A stretch of 64,000 nucleotides of DNA from assembly GCF_029263785.1 (NCBI RefSeq), contig NZ_JAJUFE010000004.1, positions 1-64,000 on the forward strand. The letters are read 5' to 3'. Position 1 is the first letter of the stretch. Every line of letters begins with the position of its first letter. Below are positions 31,129 to 42,575 of this stretch, piece by piece. The notes under the pieces were generated by a model that had not been told where the DNA came from, ran no database searches, and saw only the letters and a program-made list of their open reading frames with translations. Origin of the DNA: Pusillimonas sp. GTDB lineage: Bacteria > Pseudomonadota > Gammaproteobacteria > Burkholderiales > Burkholderiaceae_B. The position numbers and the translations under genes are program-made.

Positions 31129-33873
31129 ATGAATATCTCCCGCTTCTTTCTGATCTGCGCATTGTTGGTAAGCGGTTTTATTCCCACCTCGTGGGCCCAG
31201 ACCCCCGAAACCTTGCCCTCCGGGGTCACCCAGGGTCCGTCCGTCGAAGGCACTACCCAGTACACCTTGTCCAACGGGCTACGCGTGCTCTTGACACCTG
31301 ACCCATCAAAGCCCAACGTCACGGTCAACATGACCTACCTGGTCGGTTCCCGTCACGAAAACTACGGCCAGACCGGCATGGCACACCTGCTTGAGCACAT
31401 GCTGTTCCGGGGCACACCTTCCTTGCCCAATGCGCTGGCCGAATTCTCGCGCCGCGGGCTGCGTGCCAACGGAACCACAAGCACTGACCGCACGAACTAT
31501 TACGCCAGTTTCGCGGCCGACCCCGAAACCCTCGAGTGGTATATACGCTGGCAGGCCGACGCCATGGTCAATGCCACCATCTCGAAGGAAGACCTTGATG
31601 CCGAGATGACCGTCGTTCGCAACGAAATGGAAAGCGGCGAAAACAACCCTTTCCAGGTGCTGATGCAGAAGATGCAGGCCGCCGCCTATCAGTGGCACAA
31701 CTACGGAAAGAGCATCATCGGAGCCCGATCTGATGTAGAACAGGTCGATATCGAGCAGCTGCGCAACTTCTACAAGCTGTATTATCAGCCCGACAACGCA
31801 GTGCTTATCGTTTCAGGCCAGTTTGAAACTGTAAAGGTCCTTGAAATTATTGTTGATGCGTTCAAGGATATTCCCCGGCCCGAGCGCACTCTTCCACGTG
31901 AATACACCGTTGAACCCGTGCAGGATGGCGAACGCCTGGTAGTGCTGCGCCGCCAGGGCGGCAGCCCCTTCGTAGCGTCCATGTATCACATCCCAGCGGT
32001 AAGCGACCCTGAATTCACCTTGCTCGACCTTGCAGCAGACATGCTTGGCGATACCCCTTCTGGGCGCCTTTACCGCGACATCGTCACCGAGAAGCTGGGC
32101 GCAAGCGTCTTCGGCTTCGCTCGCCCCATGGCCCAGCCAGGATACGCCCTTTTTGGCGTGCAGCTCGAACCCACCATGGATGCCAAGGCTGCGCTGGAGG
32201 CGCTCGACAAATCGCTGGATTCCGTACACGAAAAACCGTTTACAGAAGAACAGCTGCAGCGCATCAAGAACAAATGGATAACCGGCTGGCAACAGATATA
32301 TGCTGATCCGGTCGCACTGACCGACGCGCTTTCCAACGCCGTGGGCGCGGGCGACTGGCGTCTGTTCTTCCTGCGCCGGGATCAGGTCGAGCAAGCCACG
32401 CTCGATGCAGTACAAAGCGCCACTCAAAAATACCTGGTTCCAAGCAACCGTACCAACGGTATGTACCTGCCCACCGAACAGCCTGTTCGAGCGCCACGCA
32501 GTGAACCCGTCGATCTGGACAAACTGCTGCGGGAATACACTGGCAAGGACGCCCCGGAATCCGTAGAAGCCTTTGATCCCTCACCGGCCGCCATTGACGC
32601 CGCCACGCTTCGCGAACCGCTTGCTCTTCCCAATGGCACCGTGCAACTGGCATTGCTGCCCAAGGCAACTCGTGGCGATCGTGTCCAGGCCACCCTGCTC
32701 ATACAGTTTGGAGATGCCGAGCTGCTCAAGGGCAAACGTTCAATAGCCAGCATCACGGCCGACATGCTGGCCCGCGGCACCGACGAAATGACTCGACAGG
32801 AAATCGAAGACCGCTTCGACGCCCTGCAGGCTCAAGTGAGCTTTGACGGCAGTGCCGGCAATTTGGCGATACAGATGTCGACGGTAGGAGAAAACCTGCC
32901 TGCACTAATCGAGGCCGTGCTTGATGTGGTTCGTCACGCCAACTTCCCTGCCGACCAATTGGCAGAATATCAACGCCAGGTTTCCGCTTCGATCCAGGCA
33001 AGCATGGACGATCCGACCGCTCTGGCGTCCCTGGCCATTTCCCGTCACAGCAATGCATGGCCACGCGACGACGTGCGTTACGTGCCAACGTTTCAGGAAA
33101 GCCTGGAAGACGTTGCTTCGGTAAGCCGACCCGACCTGGTGCAGTTTCATGAACAATTTTACGGAGCCGGTACCATACGCTTTTCGGCTGTCGGAGCCTT
33201 TGAACCCGAGGCCGTTCGAAGCGCGCTGTCCAAGGGCCTGGCTGGCTGGCGCAAAGCCCCAGCCTACACGCGAGTCGATGACCCCTTCCATCCCGTGCCG
33301 CCTGAAAGCTTCACGATCGACACGCCCGACAAGGCAAATGCGTTTTATCTGGCGTTCCAGCCACTGAAAATCCAGGATACGGATCCCCGTTTTCCTGCGC
33401 TGTATCTGGCCAACTACCTGCTGGGTGCCTCTGAAACCTCGCGACTGTGGACTCGTGTCCGCGTTCAGGAAGGCCTTTCTTACAACGTACGCAGCCAGTT
33501 CGATGCCTCATCGTATGAGCCTTCAGGAAACTGGCAGTTCTACGCCATCTTCGCACCGCAGAACAAAGAAAAACTCGAAGCAGCAATTGCAGACGAAATC
33601 CAGAAAGTCCTGGATGAAGGCTTCACAGAACAAGAGGTGAAGGAAGGCGTCGACTCACTGCTGAAGCTGCGGCGCCTGGCGCGTACACGCGATAGCGTCC
33701 TGGCGTCGGCATGGATAAACTACCTGCAGCTTGATCGCAGCTTCGCGTGGTCGCAGCAAATCGATCAGGCGCTTTCCTCGTTGACCGCCCACGATGTCAA
33801 CGAGGCCATGCGTTCAGTACTGAAGCCCGAAAACTTCAGTGCCGCCATGGCGGGAGACTTCAAGAAAGACTAA
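31129..33873 (+). CDS. Periplasmic M16-family zinc peptidase, two fused M16 units
   Basis: 914 residues from the ATG at 31129. A signal peptide (FFLICALLVSGFIPTSWA) precedes the first M16 unit, with the inverted zinc motif H86-L-L-E-H90 and a downstream glutamate in RNEMESGENNP. The second half is a non-catalytic M16 unit (ITADMLARGTDEMTRQEIED). Such full-length pitrilysin-like enzymes cleave peptides in the periplasm. The stop overlaps the start of the DUF2478 gene (TAATG), so it is the first gene of a likely four-gene operon with an ABC importer, an unusual pairing. Confidence 0.93.
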   Translation: MNISRFFLICALLVSGFIPTSWAQTPETLPSGVTQGPSVEGTTQYTLSNGLRVLLTPDPSKPNVTVNMTYLVGSRHENYGQTGMAHLLEHMLFRGTPSLPNALAEFSRRGLRANGTTSTDRTNYYASFAADPETLEWYIRWQADAMVNATISKEDLDAEMTVVRNEMESGENNPFQVLMQKMQAAAYQWHNYGKSIIGARSDVEQVDIEQLRNFYKLYYQPDNAVLIVSGQFETVKVLEIIVDAFKDIPRPERTLPREYTVEPVQDGERLVVLRRQGGSPFVASMYHIPAVSDPEFTLLDLAADMLGDTPSGRLYRDIVTEKLGASVFGFARPMAQPGYALFGVQLEPTMDAKAALEALDKSLDSVHEKPFTEEQLQRIKNKWITGWQQIYADPVALTDALSNAVGAGDWRLFFLRRDQVEQATLDAVQSATQKYLVPSNRTNGMYLPTEQPVRAPRSEPVDLDKLLREYTGKDAPESVEAFDPSPAAIDAATLREPLALPNGTVQLALLPKATRGDRVQATLLIQFGDAELLKGKRSIASITADMLARGTDEMTRQEIEDRFDALQAQVSFDGSAGNLAIQMSTVGENLPALIEAVLDVVRHANFPADQLAEYQRQVSASIQASMDDPTALASLAISRHSNAWPRDDVRYVPTFQESLEDVASVSRPDLVQFHEQFYGAGTIRFSAVGAFEPEAVRSALSKGLAGWRKAPAYTRVDDPFHPVPPESFTIDTPDKANAFYLAFQPLKIQDTDPRFPALYLANYLLGASETSRLWTRVRVQEGLSYNVRSQFDASSYEPSGNWQFYAIFAPQNKEKLEAAIADEIQKVLDEGFTEQEVKEGVDSLLKLRRLARTRDSVLASAWINYLQLDRSFAWSQQIDQALSSLTAHDVNEAMRSVLKPENFSAAMAGDFKKD

Positions 33874-34445
33874 TGGACCAGAACGAGCCCAATCCTGTCG
33901 CCGCCGCTGTCATTCACAATGGCAAGGGCCACGCCGACGCGCCATTGCTAGAATTCATTCATCGCTTGCGAGCGGCGGGCAGGGTTGTGCGCGGACTTGC
34001 GCCCGGACCGCAAGTCGATCGCAGCGACTGCACGACTCGCACTCTTTGCGACATCGAACATGGCACGCTTTACCCCATCAGCCAGAATCTCGGCAAAGAG
34101 TCTCAAGCCTGCTGCCTCGACACCTCTGCCCTCATCCAGGCCGGCCAGGTCTTGCGCCGCGCCCTGAACAGCGGTGCGGATCTGGTGATTGTCAATCGCT
34201 TCGGCATTCTGGAAGCGGACGGCGAAGGTTTCAGCGCCGAAATGCTCGAGCTGATGTCGGGGGGTGTTCCCATGCTGACGGTAGTTTCACCCCCTTATCT
34301 GCAGGCATGGCGAACCTTTACAGGGGGCGTGGCCGCAGAGCTTCCACCTGATGCCGAAGCCATGTGGCAGTGGTTCGATGGACTGAGCCACATTCCGGGC
34401 TTGGCCCACGGCAACGCGCCTGACGCAGACATCAGGCCGCAGTAG
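33873..34445 (+). CDS. DUF2478 domain protein
   Basis: 190 residues from the ATG at 33873, overlapping the peptidase stop by one base. The family pattern is clear: A-A-V-I-H-N near 12, an LRAAGRVVRGLAPGPQ block, CDIEHGTLYPISQNLGKES, CCLDTSALIQAGQVL and LVIVNRFGILEADGEGF. DUF2478 resembles P-loop-like or THEP1-like folds and is frequently found beside molybdenum-related or metal ABC transporters. Its biochemical role is unknown. It directly precedes the permease gene by 5 bp. Confidence 0.85.
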   Translation: MDQNEPNPVAAAVIHNGKGHADAPLLEFIHRLRAAGRVVRGLAPGPQVDRSDCTTRTLCDIEHGTLYPISQNLGKESQACCLDTSALIQAGQVLRRALNSGADLVIVNRFGILEADGEGFSAEMLELMSGGVPMLTVVSPPYLQAWRTFTGGVAAELPPDAEAMWQWFDGLSHIPGLAHGNAPDADIRPQ

Positions 34446-34450
34446 CGACC

Positions 34451-35479
34451 ATGTTGTTGCAATCACTTCGTCTGCGCATTGTGTGGCTACCCCTATTTGC
34501 GCTGCTGCTGGCAGCAGTCGCCATCGGGCTGATCGTGGGGCAGTACCCCATGAACGTTTCCGATGTCATGGCCTCGTTGCTGCGCGGACCGGGAATGCGG
34601 CTTTCAACGGCGCACGACTTCACCGCACTTGACGCGGTCGTATGGGACATACGCCTGCCCCGCGTACTTGCGGCTGCCCTTGTAGGCGCCTCGTTGGCCG
34701 CCGCCGGGGCCACATACCAGGGCCTGTTCCGAAACCCCCTCGTTTCACCCGACATCCTTGGCGTGTCAGCAGGCGCAGGCCTCGGCGCGACGACGGGGCT
34801 GTTTCTGGGCCTTTCAATAATTGCCATACAGATGCTGTCTTTTATCGGTGGATTGACGGCAGTCGCCTGTGTGTATTTCATTTCCACGTCGATACAGCGT
34901 CACGACACCACACTGGTATTGGTGCTGGCGGGTGTGGCGGTGGGCACTTTCCTGGGGGCGGGGATATCGCTGATAAAGGTTCTGGCCGACCCCTATACGC
35001 AACTGCCTTCGGTCACGTTCTGGCTTCTTGGCGGCTTGAGCTCCATCACACTGCGCGACGTCGCCTTGATCTTGCCTTGCCTGGTCATCGGCATGATTCC
35101 CCTGCTGCTCCTGCGCTGGAGGGTCAATGTAATGACCCTTGACGACGAAGAGGCACGAGCCCTGGGAGTCAACACCACCAACGCACGCGTGACTTTTATC
35201 ATCTGCGCCACCTTGCTAAGCTCAGCAGCCATCGCCTTCACTGGCATCATTGCGTGGGTCGGGCTGATCATCCCGCATGTCGCCCGTCTGCTGGTCGGTC
35301 CGGATTTTGCACGACTTCTTCCCGCGTCGGCGCTCGTCGGAGCGATTTTCCTGATCCTGGCCGATACCCTGGCTCGCAGCATGGTCAGCATCGAACTGCC
35401 CCTGGGTGTATTAACCGCACTGGTCGGCGCACCGTTCTTTCTCTTGCTGCTGGCGCGAAGCGGCAGGCAATCGACATGA
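34451..35479 (+). CDS. FecCD/BtuC-type ABC importer permease
   Basis: 342 residues with about 9-10 membrane helices of the FecCD family that imports siderophore-iron, heme, vitamin B12 or molybdate. The family segments RLPRVLAAALVGASLAAAGA, NPLVSPDILGVSAGAGLGA and the ATPase-contact region around GWVGLIIPHVARLLVG-like residues are present. It is followed by its ATPase with a 4-bp ATGA overlap. No periplasmic binding protein gene is found in this cluster. Confidence 0.92.
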   Translation: MLLQSLRLRIVWLPLFALLLAAVAIGLIVGQYPMNVSDVMASLLRGPGMRLSTAHDFTALDAVVWDIRLPRVLAAALVGASLAAAGATYQGLFRNPLVSPDILGVSAGAGLGATTGLFLGLSIIAIQMLSFIGGLTAVACVYFISTSIQRHDTTLVLVLAGVAVGTFLGAGISLIKVLADPYTQLPSVTFWLLGGLSSITLRDVALILPCLVIGMIPLLLLRWRVNVMTLDDEEARALGVNTTNARVTFIICATLLSSAAIAFTGIIAWVGLIIPHVARLLVGPDFARLLPASALVGAIFLILADTLARSMVSIELPLGVLTALVGAPFFLLLLARSGRQST

Positions 35480-36291
35480 GCACCGCCATCCAGGCCAATG
35501 GGCTGGTCATCGGGCATCAGGGGCATGCGATCAGCAAGCCACTGGATTTTGCACTGGGCACGCGCGAAATACTCTGTGTGCTCGGTCCTAATGGTTGCGG
35601 GAAATCCACCCTCTTCAAGACTTTGATTGGGCTATTACCCGCAATCAACGGTGAACTGAACATCCTTGGCACTCCAATGCAGCAATGGACGCGGCGCACG
35701 TTCGCGCGCCGGGTAGGCTACGTTCCACAGGCGCAGGAAGGCATGTTTCCGTTTACGGTAGAAGAGATGGTGCTGATGGGCAGAACCGCCCATCTCGGGC
35801 GGTTCTCTGTGCCGGGCAAGTCAGACCGGCATATTGCAAGCCGGTGTCTCGAACAGTTGAACATTGCACATCTGCGCGACAATCCCTATACCCGGATCAG
35901 CGGAGGGGAACGGCAATTGACCCTTATCGCGCGTGCCCTGGCCCAGGAGCCCGAGCTGCTTGTCATGGACGAACCGACCGCCAGCCTGGATTTCGGCAAC
36001 CAGATTCGGGTTCTTGACCACATACAACAACTGGGGCATCAGGGCATCGCCATCTTGATCAGTACCCATCAGCCTGACCACGCCCTGCAGATCGCAGATC
36101 GGGTCGCGCTGTTTCGTGATGGCACCATCCACCACCTGGGGGTGCCTTCTGAAACCATCACAGCCGGGCGCCTGGCCTGGCTATACGACTTGCAAGAACA
36201 TCAACTGAAGAAGTTCTTTACGCGGTCGGTCCAGGACTCACTTTTTGGCGAATGCTTTTCGCCGCCCTGGGATAACGACGCTTCAAACTGA
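35476..36291 (+). CDS. ABC importer ATPase (FecE/BtuD type)
   Basis: 271 residues from the ATG at 35476. The Walker A motif is GPNGCGKS (37-44), the signature is ISGGERQL, Walker B is [14 protein letters not shown] and the H-loop is [10 protein letters not shown], so catalysis should be intact. From about residue 243 to the end the coding sequence lies opposite the 3' end of dnaJ (91 bp overlap). The last about 30 residues ([15 protein letters not shown] onward) are antisense dnaJ and not family sequence. The normal C-terminus was probably lost when this cluster was joined to dnaJ. Confidence 0.9.
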   Translation: MSTAIQANGLVIGHQGHAISKPLDFALGTREILCVLGPNGCGKSTLFKTLIGLLPAINGELNILGTPMQQWTRRTFARRVGYVPQAQEGMFPFTVEEMVLMGRTAHLGRFSVPGKSDRHIASRCLEQLNIAHLRDNPYTRISGGERQLTLIARALAQEPELLVMDEPTASLDFGNQIRVLDHIQQLGHQGIAILISTHQPDHALQIADRVALFRDGTIHHLGVPSETITAGRLAWLYDLQEHQLKKFFTRSVQDSLFGECFSPPWDNDASN

Positions 36292-37313
36292 CGCAGCAAT
36301 TTCTTTTGTTCTTCGGTAAGCCGAACCGGCGTCTCGACTGAAATATGGCAATACAGATCGCCCGGATAGCTTGATCGCAGGCCTTTCACACCCTTGCCGC
36401 GCAACCTGAAGGTCTTTCCGGTTTGCGTGCCCTCGGGGATAGTGATTTCGCCCTTGCCATTCAGGGTGGGAACTTCGATGTCGCCCCCCAACGCGGCTTT
36501 GGTGAAGGGAATCGTCAGCTCACAATGCAGGTCGTCGCCATCTCGCTGGAATATGCTGTGAGGCTTCAGATGAATCTCGACATACAGATCGCCGGGAGGG
36601 CCGCCGTTAACCCCGGGCTCGCCATCACCCGCTGAGCGAATGCGCATGCCATCGTCAATACCAGCCGGTATCTTCACCTGCAGGGTCTTGTTCTTGCGAA
36701 TACGGCCGACGCCGTCGCAAGCGTTACACGGATCGGTAATTTCCTTGCCAGAGCCGTGACATGTGGGGCAGGTTTGCTGAACACTGAAAAATCCCTGCTG
36801 CATGCGGACGGCACCACCGCCACCGCAGGTGCGACAGGTCTGGGGCTGCGTGCCCGGCCTGGCTCCCGAACCATGGCAGGTTTCGCAGGTCTCCCAGCTG
36901 GGAACGCGAATCTCGGTATCAAAACCGGCAGCAGCCTGCTCAAGGCTGATGTCCAGGGTGTATTTGAGGTCGGCTCCCCGATAAACCTGCGGACCGCCTC
37001 CGCGGCGACCGCCACCGAAGATTTCGCCAAAGATGTCACCAAACGCGTCTGCGAAGCCCGCTCCGCCCATACCGCCTGCGGCGTTGGGGTCGACACCGGC
37101 GTGGCCAAAGCGGTCGTAGGCAGCACGCTTTTCCTGGTCGCCCAGGATTTCGTAGGCTTCCTTGACCTCCTTGAAGCGTTCTTCGGCGTCGGCATTGCCG
37201 GGATTGCGGTCGGGATGATATTTCATCGCGAGCTTTCGATAGGCTTTCTTCAGCTCGTCATCGGATGCGTTCTTTCCAACACCCAGCACTTCGTAGTAAT
37301 CGCGTTTTGACAT
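36201..37313 (-). CDS. dnaJ: Chaperone DnaJ (Hsp40)
   Basis: 370 residues from the ATG at 37313. The J domain (1-70) has the HPD motif in [10 protein letters not shown], followed by a Gly/Phe region ([20 protein letters not shown]). Four zinc-binding repeats follow ([32 protein letters not shown]), then the substrate-binding C-terminal domain. It delivers substrates to DnaK and stimulates its ATPase. It is the last gene of the grpE-dnaK-dnaJ heat-shock series. The 3' end overlaps the convergent ABC ATPase gene. Confidence 0.97.
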   Translation of the reverse strand: MSKRDYYEVLGVGKNASDDELKKAYRKLAMKYHPDRNPGNADAEERFKEVKEAYEILGDQEKRAAYDRFGHAGVDPNAAGGMGGAGFADAFGDIFGEIFGGGRRGGGPQVYRGADLKYTLDISLEQAAAGFDTEIRVPSWETCETCHGSGARPGTQPQTCRTCGGGGAVRMQQGFFSVQQTCPTCHGSGKEITDPCNACDGVGRIRKNKTLQVKIPAGIDDGMRIRSAGDGEPGVNGGPPGDLYVEIHLKPHSIFQRDGDDLHCELTIPFTKAALGGDIEVPTLNGKGEITIPEGTQTGKTFRLRGKGVKGLRSSYPGDLYCHISVETPVRLTEEQKKLLRQFEASLSQGGEKHSPKSESWTDRVKNFFS

Positions 37314-37353
37314 AGGATCCGTGGCGTCTTCGACGCCTGTCATCGAATAACAA

Positions 37354-37438
37354 CAATGCCCGGCCTCCGGTTTGGACCTGCCGACGAATCAGGGTTTCCC
37401 CATGTTTCTGTTGACAGATCGGACACCGAAGGACCGGG
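37354..37438 (-). other. Imperfect long inverted repeat between dnaK and dnaJ
   Basis: A GCCCGG-CC-TCCGGT segment at the dnaJ side pairs with ACCG-AA-GGA-CCGGGC at the dnaK side across about 60 nt. It could form an mRNA stem that dampens dnaJ expression relative to dnaK or marks a processing site. Confidence 0.4.
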
Positions 37439-37461
37439 CCTTCAACCGCTAGAACAACGTA

Positions 37462-39375
<1,914 letters not shown>

Positions 39376-39415
39376 AATCTTTAACCCTGAAAATGGATTC
39401 TTGAAACTGTTTGGT

Positions 39416-39463
39416 GTGCCGTTTGGTTGATCGATCCCGGATACCCAATCAACCGAACGGCAC
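39416..39463 (-). other. Stem-loop in the dnaK leader
   Basis: A 16-bp stem with one G-T wobble (39416-39431 with 39448-39463, 16-nt loop) lies between grpE and dnaK without a following U run. It is probably a 5' mRNA stabilising or processing hairpin and not a terminator. Confidence 0.6.
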
Positions 39464-39481
39464 CCTGGGAATGTTTCTAAT

Positions 39482-39507
39482 ATTGGGGCGTCTTGAGGTT
39501 TTTCAAG
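39482..39507 (-). promoter_or_regulatory. Sigma-32-like heat-shock promoter of dnaK
   Basis: In minus-strand sense, CTTGAA (39507-39502) and CCCCAAT (39488-39482) are separated by 13 bp, close to the CTTGAA/CCCCATNT consensus. It overlaps the grpE stop codon. Confidence 0.7.
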
Positions 39508-40066
39508 CCGCCTTGCCGGACGACACTGTCACCAATGCGGGACGCAATACCCGCTCGGCAATTGTGTAGCCCTTTTGCAGCCGCTCTACCACACAACCCT
39601 CTTCGAATTCGGACGGCACCGTAGAGATGGCCTGGTGAATGTTCGGGTCGAATTTCTCGCCGGGTTCGGGCGCCACTTCTTTAAGCAGATTGCGCTCAAA
39701 CGCCGAGGTCAACTGCCGAAGCGTGACTTCGACCCCCTCACGCCACGACTCGGGAGTCTGGTCGCTTGCCGCCAGGGCCGCCTCGAGACTGTCCCGAACC
39801 GGCACCAGGCTTTCAGCGAACGCCTCCGTGCCGAATTTGCGTGCCTTGACCACATCTTCCTGGGCGCGACGTCGAATGTTCTCGACCTCGGCCTTGGCTC
39901 GGAGCAGTTCGTCGTAATACTGCGCTACCTGCGCCTGCGCCTGCTCAAGCTGCGCAGCAAGATCTTCTTCGAGTTCCGGCTGGCCGGTGGTTTCCTCGGG
40001 CTGCCCGGAAGCATCAACGGATTGATTTTCTTCTTTGGGATCAATGGGTTGATTCGGTGCCGACAT
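39503..40066 (-). CDS. grpE: Nucleotide exchange factor GrpE
   Basis: 187 residues from the ATG at 40066 ([14 protein letters not shown]), preceded by a suitable GGAGAATC region. An acidic disordered N-terminus (1-40) is followed by a long coiled coil ([20 protein letters not shown]) and the beta domain with [16 protein letters not shown]. It releases ADP from DnaK. It opens the grpE-dnaK-dnaJ series and has a clear sigma-32 promoter upstream. Confidence 0.96.
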   Translation of the reverse strand: MSAPNQPIDPKEENQSVDASGQPEETTGQPELEEDLAAQLEQAQAQVAQYYDELLRAKAEVENIRRRAQEDVVKARKFGTEAFAESLVPVRDSLEAALAASDQTPESWREGVEVTLRQLTSAFERNLLKEVAPEPGEKFDPNIHQAISTVPSEFEEGCVVERLQKGYTIAERVLRPALVTVSSGKAA

Positions 40067-40102
40067 AAAGGATTCTCCAATTGCTATAGATGCGTTCAAA
40101 AG

Positions 40103-40131
40103 GAAATGGGGGCTGATACCCCCATTTCAAG
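40103..40131 (-). promoter_or_regulatory. Sigma-32 promoter of grpE inside a perfect inverted repeat
   Basis: In minus-strand sense CTTGAA (40131-40126) and CCCCATTT (40111-40104) are 14 bp apart, an excellent heat-shock promoter. GAAATGGGGG and CCCCCATTTC (40103-40112 and 40119-40128) form a perfect 10-bp inverted repeat with a 6-bp centre that covers the spacer and -10. It is not the CIRCE sequence recognised by HrcA. Confidence 0.8.
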
Positions 40132-40250
40132 TCTGTTAAGCCTGGAATTTCGCCCGTTGACCCGAATTGGCTCCAGACACCTGGAAAAATCAGTACACAC
40201 GAAGGAACCGGCCCCTGTTCTCGCAGGCAACGCGAGATGCCCAAGCCTGA

Positions 40251-41336
40251 TTATTGCGAAGTGGCGCCTGTGCCCGGAATCCATCCCTGCAGGTGGCGCT
40301 CGATGATTGCCGCAAAACCCCGCCCCCACTGCTCGTCGTCATTCAGGCACGGAATGAGCGAAAAGCGTTCGCCGCCTTCTGCCAGAAAGGCTTCCCGGCA
40401 CTCGATATCAATTTCTTCGAGAGTTTCGATGCAGTCAGCCAGAAACCCCGGGCACATGACGTCGACGTGGCTGACTCCCTGCCTGGCCCATTGGCGCAAG
40501 GTAGGTTCGGTATACGGCTCCAGCCATTGCTGAGCACCAAAACGACTCTGAAATGCAACGTGAACGAAATGGGCACCACGGCCCAGCCTGCGGGCAAGCA
40601 AGACGGCTGTTTCCATGCAATCGCGTCGATAGGGGTCGCCTTTTTCGACGACAGCACGCGGCAGGCCGTGAAAGCTGAGCAGCAATTTTTGAGGCACGCC
40701 GTGCTGTGCCCAGTGTCGCTCGGCACTGGCCGCAAGCGCATCGATGTATTCCGGCTCGGTGTGAAACCGCTTGATAAATCGCAATTCGGGCTGATTGCGC
40801 AAGCGTGCTGCATAAGCACCCACGGCATCCACTGCCGTCGCCGTAGTCGAGGCAGCATACTGGGGATACATCGGTACCACAAGAATTCGATCACATCCGG
40901 CGCTGCGCAGACGCTCAATGGTATCGGACAGGGCCGGCCGACCGTATCGCATGCCCACCTCGACGCGCGCGTCTACTGCGCGAGCTCGCAGTTCACGTTC
41001 CACTGCCTGGCCCTGTGACACGCTCCATACCAGCAAAGGTGAGCCTCGCTCGTGCCATATCTGGGCATAACGAGGCACGAGCTTGCGGGGTCTTGAGGTA
41101 AGGATCACGCCCCTGAGAATGGGTTGCCACAGTATCGACGGCAATTCTATTACCCGGGGATCGGATAAGAACTCGGCCAGGTAACGCCGTATTGCCGACG
41201 CTTCGGGAGCATCCGGGGTACCCAGATTGATCAGCAGGACACCGAGCGGTCCGGGAGGACGAGGCTCGGGCTGGTCGGCAAACGCTTGCTCGTCGACCGG
41301 CTCGCTCTGAAAGCGGGACGAAAATAAGGCCGGCAT
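40251..41336 (-). CDS. hemH: Ferrochelatase
   Basis: 361 residues. The catalytic histidine lies in LLLSFHGLPRAVVEKGDPY and the conserved glutamate in the segment MCPGFLADCIETLEEI. It inserts Fe2+ into protoporphyrin IX, the last step of heme synthesis, at the inner membrane. It sits between hrcA and grpE on the same strand, separated from hrcA by two hairpins. The order hrcA-hemH-grpE is common in Burkholderiales. Confidence 0.96.
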   Translation of the reverse strand: MPALFSSRFQSEPVDEQAFADQPEPRPPGPLGVLLINLGTPDAPEASAIRRYLAEFLSDPRVIELPSILWQPILRGVILTSRPRKLVPRYAQIWHERGSPLLVWSVSQGQAVERELRARAVDARVEVGMRYGRPALSDTIERLRSAGCDRILVVPMYPQYAASTTATAVDAVGAYAARLRNQPELRFIKRFHTEPEYIDALAASAERHWAQHGVPQKLLLSFHGLPRAVVEKGDPYRRDCMETAVLLARRLGRGAHFVHVAFQSRFGAQQWLEPYTEPTLRQWARQGVSHVDVMCPGFLADCIETLEEIDIECREAFLAEGGERFSLIPCLNDDEQWGRGFAAIIERHLQGWIPGTGATSQ

Positions 41337-41347
41337 AGAAAGTCAGG

Positions 41348-41374
41348 AAAAAGCTGCCCATACGCCGGGCAGCT
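41348..41374 (-). terminator. Second hairpin downstream of hrcA
   Basis: In minus-strand sense AGCTGCCC and GGGCAGCT pair (41374-41352) and are followed by UUUUU before the hemH start, giving a terminator form. Confidence 0.7.
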
Positions 41375-41396
41375 GAAATTTAAACAAGAACTGCTA

Positions 41397-41420
41397 AAGC
41401 GGGCACTTCAGTGCCCGCTT
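41397..41420 (-). terminator. First hairpin downstream of hrcA
   Basis: A perfect 10-bp stem AAGCGGGCAC/GTGCCCGCTT with a 4-nt loop, 33 bp past the hrcA stop. With the next hairpin it forms a tandem terminator. Confidence 0.75.
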
Positions 41421-41452
41421 CAAACTAAACGGGATAGTACCCCCACCCTGCG

Positions 41453-42469
41453 CTACGAATGGTTATGACTGAGAGCGTTCGACAAAAGGCGTGAGGTAAT
41501 GTCGACGATCGGGATAACCCTTTCGTATGCCATGCGGGTAGGACCGATTACACCGAGTGTACCGACCACTTTTCCGTCAACCCCATAAGGGGCGGTAATG
41601 ACAGAAACGTCTTCCATGGGCAGCAACTGTGAGTCGCCGCCAATATATATCTGCACGCCCTGCGCACGGCTTGAAACGTCGAGCAGTTGCAGCAGATCGG
41701 TTTTCTTCTCGAACAAGGCAAACATTCGACGCAGGCGATCCATGTCGGAAGCCAGCTCGGTTACCTCGAGCAATTTGCTCTCGCCAGAAATAACGACGGC
41801 GTCGTCGTTATCCTCGGTGGCCGTGCCCGCTTCGACGGCCGCCTGCATCAGCCGTGAAATGTCGGCCTGCAGGCTGGAAAGTTCGTCGGCGATTGCCACA
41901 CGGACCTCGTCGAACGACATGCCAGCAAAATGCTGGTTGAAAAAGTTGCTGGCTTCCAGAAGCTCTTGCTCGAGATAATCGCGTTGTACGAAAAGAATGC
42001 GATTTTGCACATCACCGTCCGGGGTGACGATAATCAGCAGTACACGCTTCTCGGAAAGGCGAATGAATTCGATCTGCCGGAAAACCTGGGCGCGCTTGGG
42101 CGCCAGTACCACTCCCGCGAACTGGCTCAGATTCGACAACAATGTGGCCGCTGCGCTTATGGCACGACTGGGTTCGGCCGCCGGCAACATCTCGAGAATC
42201 TCGCTGGGCTGCAACACTTCGAACCGCTGTACCGCAAGCAATTTATCGACAAACATGCGGTACCCGCGCGGCGTGGGAACACGCCCCGCAGATGTGTGGG
42301 GGCTGTGTATGAGCCCGAGCTCTTCGAGGTCGGCCATGACGTTGCGGATGGTGGCCGGCGACAGGTCGAACATTTTCGACAACGTGCGCGAGCCCACCGG
42401 CTGACCGTCGGCAATGTAACGTTCTATCAGCGCTTTCAACAGCGCTTTGGCTCGATCATCCATTGGCAT
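41453..42469 (-). CDS. hrcA: Heat-inducible transcription repressor HrcA
   Basis: 338 residues. The N-terminal winged helix spans about 1-75 ([34 protein letters not shown]), followed by a GAF-like and dimerisation domain ending in [20 protein letters not shown]. HrcA binds CIRCE elements to repress groESL and sometimes dnaK. I find no CIRCE inverted repeat in this window, so its target is elsewhere, probably groESL. It is divergent from nadK. An ATG two codons later is an alternative start. Confidence 0.96.
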   Translation of the reverse strand: MPMDDRAKALLKALIERYIADGQPVGSRTLSKMFDLSPATIRNVMADLEELGLIHSPHTSAGRVPTPRGYRMFVDKLLAVQRFEVLQPSEILEMLPAAEPSRAISAAATLLSNLSQFAGVVLAPKRAQVFRQIEFIRLSEKRVLLIIVTPDGDVQNRILFVQRDYLEQELLEASNFFNQHFAGMSFDEVRVAIADELSSLQADISRLMQAAVEAGTATEDNDDAVVISGESKLLEVTELASDMDRLRRMFALFEKKTDLLQLLDVSSRAQGVQIYIGGDSQLLPMEDVSVITAPYGVDGKVVGTLGVIGPTRMAYERVIPIVDITSRLLSNALSHNHS

Positions 42470-42575
42470 CTCGTATGCGCCCTGATGGTTAAGTGTTTTC
42501 CACAGGCAGCGAAGGCTCCCGGGAACTTATAATCAGGTCTATCTTACCCAAAACCAACAACAGAAGGCTTCACTC

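Noticed and set aside
40067-40250. CIRCE element for HrcA upstream of grpE
   Set aside because: The inverted repeat found there does not match TTAGCACTC-N9-GAGTGCTAA.
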